A stretch of 64,000 nucleotides of DNA from the NCBI RefSeq assembly GCF_027595985.1, contig NC_073307.1:43440594-43504593 (forward strand). The letters run 5' to 3'. How positions within the stretch are numbered: position 1 is the first letter of the stretch; each line of letters begins with the position of its first letter. The position numbers and the translations under genes were made by a program. This stretch comes from Sorex araneus. Lineage: Eukaryota; Chordata; Mammalia; Eulipotyphla; Soricidae. Below, one piece after another: positions 61,781-64,000 of the stretch. Below the pieces are notes generated by a model. The model had not been told where the DNA came from. It was given only the letters and a program-made list of their open reading frames with translations, and made no database searches.

Positions 61781-62854
61781 ATGGTCTGTCCAAACAAGAT
61801 CTAAGATATATATGAGAATTTTAAGGGTTTATTTTCAATGATATTGGGAACGATACGATTTTGTCAAGGTCCCTTTCTATCTCTTCAGTCCCATAATGTG
61901 CATTATAGTTAATCTGACAAGTGTTAGCATTAGAAGTTGCTATGGAATAGTTCAGTTTACAATGATAATCGTTACCATTTCATTTTCTGTCCAATGAAGA
62001 GTTATGACATCCCCTTAAAGTGATAGCTCTGTGGAATAAATTATTACAGTTAATAGTTTGCACTGGAATAATACAGGTTAAATTGTACAAATGTATCTTC
62101 TAGCATTAAGAAATATATATGTCTTGAAAGCTGGAAAAAAATTTGACAAGTAGGTTGAAAATGGAAAAGCTCTATTGTCTATAGTCTATTAAAGTGTTAA
62201 AATATTTATCTGCATATATCTTTTGAAAAATATATGCTTGCAAGTAAGATTTCTAATGATGGAATATTTATTACTTCTGCAGTTCAAAACTACTTGAGTT
62301 TGAATTTGTGGCTTTGATTTTTTTCTGTTTTTATCTAAGCTTATAGTTGATTAAATTTAAAGATAATTATACCATGTATTTTGTTTTCTTCCTTAATAAC
62401 CATGAAAAATACATAGGACTTCATATTTAACATTTATTTAAACCATATTTATTAACATAATCATAGCAAACCTTACCCAATGGTAAGGTTTGCCGACCTT
62501 GCAACATTTACTTTTTTAAGTGTATTCACAAATATTTTCGCAATGTCTGATTCACACTAAAGTCAAATTTGGGAAAAGTGAGCCTTCAGGTTGTATTTTA
62601 AGTGTTCCATATTTATAAGAAAGATATCAGTAATGTCATGTGTTATTTTACTGTGCAAAATAACCACAGATATATTAATGAGACTGTTGTATACATTATA
62701 CATTGTATGCATTATTTAGCAAGTGCTTCATAATGAGTACCCCATGTTTAGGATAAGCTAAAACTATTTATGATCCAAGCAATTACAGTAATGATTTACT
62801 GGAAGTTTTAATCAAAGGCATAATTCATTTTATTCAGTCACATAAAAATGCTGA
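61781..62854. other. downstream of ATG12: possible extended 3' UTR or spacer
   Basis: Repeat-free AT-rich sequence with AATAAA at 62035-62040 and an inverted repeat at 62467-62494 (CAAACCTTACCC / GGTAAGGTTTG). Confidence 0.4.
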
Positions 62855-63265
62855 AGAGTGTGCGGAGTGATAATTAGCAGATGGCACTTGCCTTGCATGG
62901 GGCCTTCCCGACCCAAGATCTGACACCCCCGGCCTGCCAACAGTGATCCCTGAGTTCAGATCTAAAAGAAAGCCCTGAGAACTGCTTGATGTAACCCCAA
63001 AAACATAAATAGGTAAATAATTGGGGCAGGGTCAGAGAAGTAGCTCACAAGCTGAGCAATGCTCTGCATGTACGACACCCAGGTTTGACTCCTGGTACCA
63101 CAGTCTTCTGAGCACCAATGGAAGTCGTTCCCAGCACTACCAGGTATAGTACAAAAGCCAAAACAAATAACAATAAAAATTAAAGATATGGGATATGACT
63201 CAATGGTAGAGTGCATCCTATCTTGTATAAGGTTCCGAGTTCAATCTCCAGTATCCTTCTAACTC
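62855..63265 (+). repeat. three old SINE copies
   Basis: 62855-63005 and 63025-63165 SOR-type, 63180-63265 tRNA-like (GACTCAATGGTAGAGTGCAT). Confidence 0.65.
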
Positions 63266-63581
63266 CCTCACAAGAGAATATACCGTAGTCATACTTTAGA
63301 TTATATATAGATTAGTCATTCATTATAGATCTCTGTCTCAGAATGGGAAAGCCAAGGAATATAAAAATAAAAATCACTGTTCGTGCAGTTGTGTTATTTT
63401 CTAAGGATTATATTTGCTAAGCTGGCACTGGAAAAGACCACATCATAAAAGGAGAAATTCAGAAAACAGTTCAGCAGATTTTGTCTTAGAAGTAACTATT
63501 TCACTACAATGTTATCCAGTCCAAATTGGATTATTGGGTTATTCACTGTCCCCAAATTTACTTGTTAAGTAACTCATTTCT

Positions 63582-63855
63582 TTTTTTTTAATTTTTTTAT
63601 TGAGTCATCATGTGGAAAGTTGCAAAGTTTTCAGGTTTAAGTCTCAGTTATACAATGCTCGAACATCCATCCCTTCACCAGTGCACATATTCCACCACCA
63701 AGAATCACAGTATAGCTCCACCCTGCCCCCCCACATCCTTAGCTCCCCCCCCCTCGCCTGTGTAACTGATAAATTTCACTTTACTTTCACTTTACTTTGA
63801 TTACATTCAATATTTCAACAAAACTCACTATTATTGTTTGGAGTTTGTCCCCCCT
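63582..63855 (-). mobile_element. L1-type 3' end retroposon with TSD
   Basis: 274 bp in reverse, flanked by AAGTAACTCATTTCT (63567-63581) and AAGCAACTCATTTCT (63856-63870). Same 3' end as the composite at 43674-44229. Confidence 0.88.
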
Positions 63856-63914
63856 AAGCAACTCATTTCTGAAAGTGTACTTTTACCTTCAACGCTTAAG
63901 ATCCTAAGTTCCTA

Positions 63915-64000
63915 GGACTGGAGAAATAGAACAGCAGGTAAAATGCTTGCTGTGCATGTGACCAACCTGGGTTCTTTCCCTAGCACCCCATGTCGTCCCC
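63915..64000 (+). repeat. SOR-type SINE, cut by the window edge
   Basis: GGACTGGAGAAATAGAACAG through CATGTCGTCCCC at the last base. Confidence 0.8.

Overview
The window is mammalian genomic DNA, most likely from a shrew (Soricidae, Sorex-like). Two conserved vertebrate genes can be read exon by exon with correct splice sites. The AT-rich introns are packed with a tRNA-derived SINE (A box, B box, then a body ending in 'GTGTGACCCAAAAAGC' plus an A tail) that I recognise from shrew genomes as the SOR type. The species call rests on memory of that repeat, not on a search.

Layout. AP3S1 (sigma-3A subunit of the AP-3 adaptor) lies on the minus strand. Coding exons 1 to 5 are at 49005-49073, 33473-33564, 25676-25787, 11698-11769 and 6312-6419. 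They encode residues 1-151 of an expected 193; the last coding exon and the 3' UTR lie beyond the left edge. ATG12 (the autophagy ubiquitin-like modifier) lies on the plus strand and is complete: exons 49607-49775, 52491-52627, 59393-59455 and 60676-60735 give 142 residues, followed by a 3' UTR with polyadenylation signals near 61.5 and 61.75 kb. The two start codons are 533 bp apart, head to head, inside one CpG island (about 48.0-50.0 kb), so one bidirectional promoter probably serves both genes. This arrangement is also known in human 5q22-q23.

Everything else is intron, promoter, UTR or downstream DNA. It holds about 60 SOR-type SINE copies of several ages and at least two body types. It also holds several 5'-truncated L1 copies with clean target-site duplications, older L1, L2 and MIR fossils, microsatellites and small tandem duplications. 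No tRNA or rRNA gene, CRISPR array or further protein gene is supported.

The most unusual material is among the repeats. A 521-bp GC-rich insert at 6504-7024 has a perfect 14-bp target duplication and a GATT-type tail, and its right half aligns with the body of the longer SOR-like SINEs. A 556-bp composite retroelement lies at 43674-44229. ATG12 intron 2 carries a direct 250-bp duplication, and an inverted L1 pair brackets AP3S1 exon 3. An exon-like open stretch in ATG12 intron 1 and an antisense exon-like stretch in AP3S1 intron 1 deserve RNA evidence.
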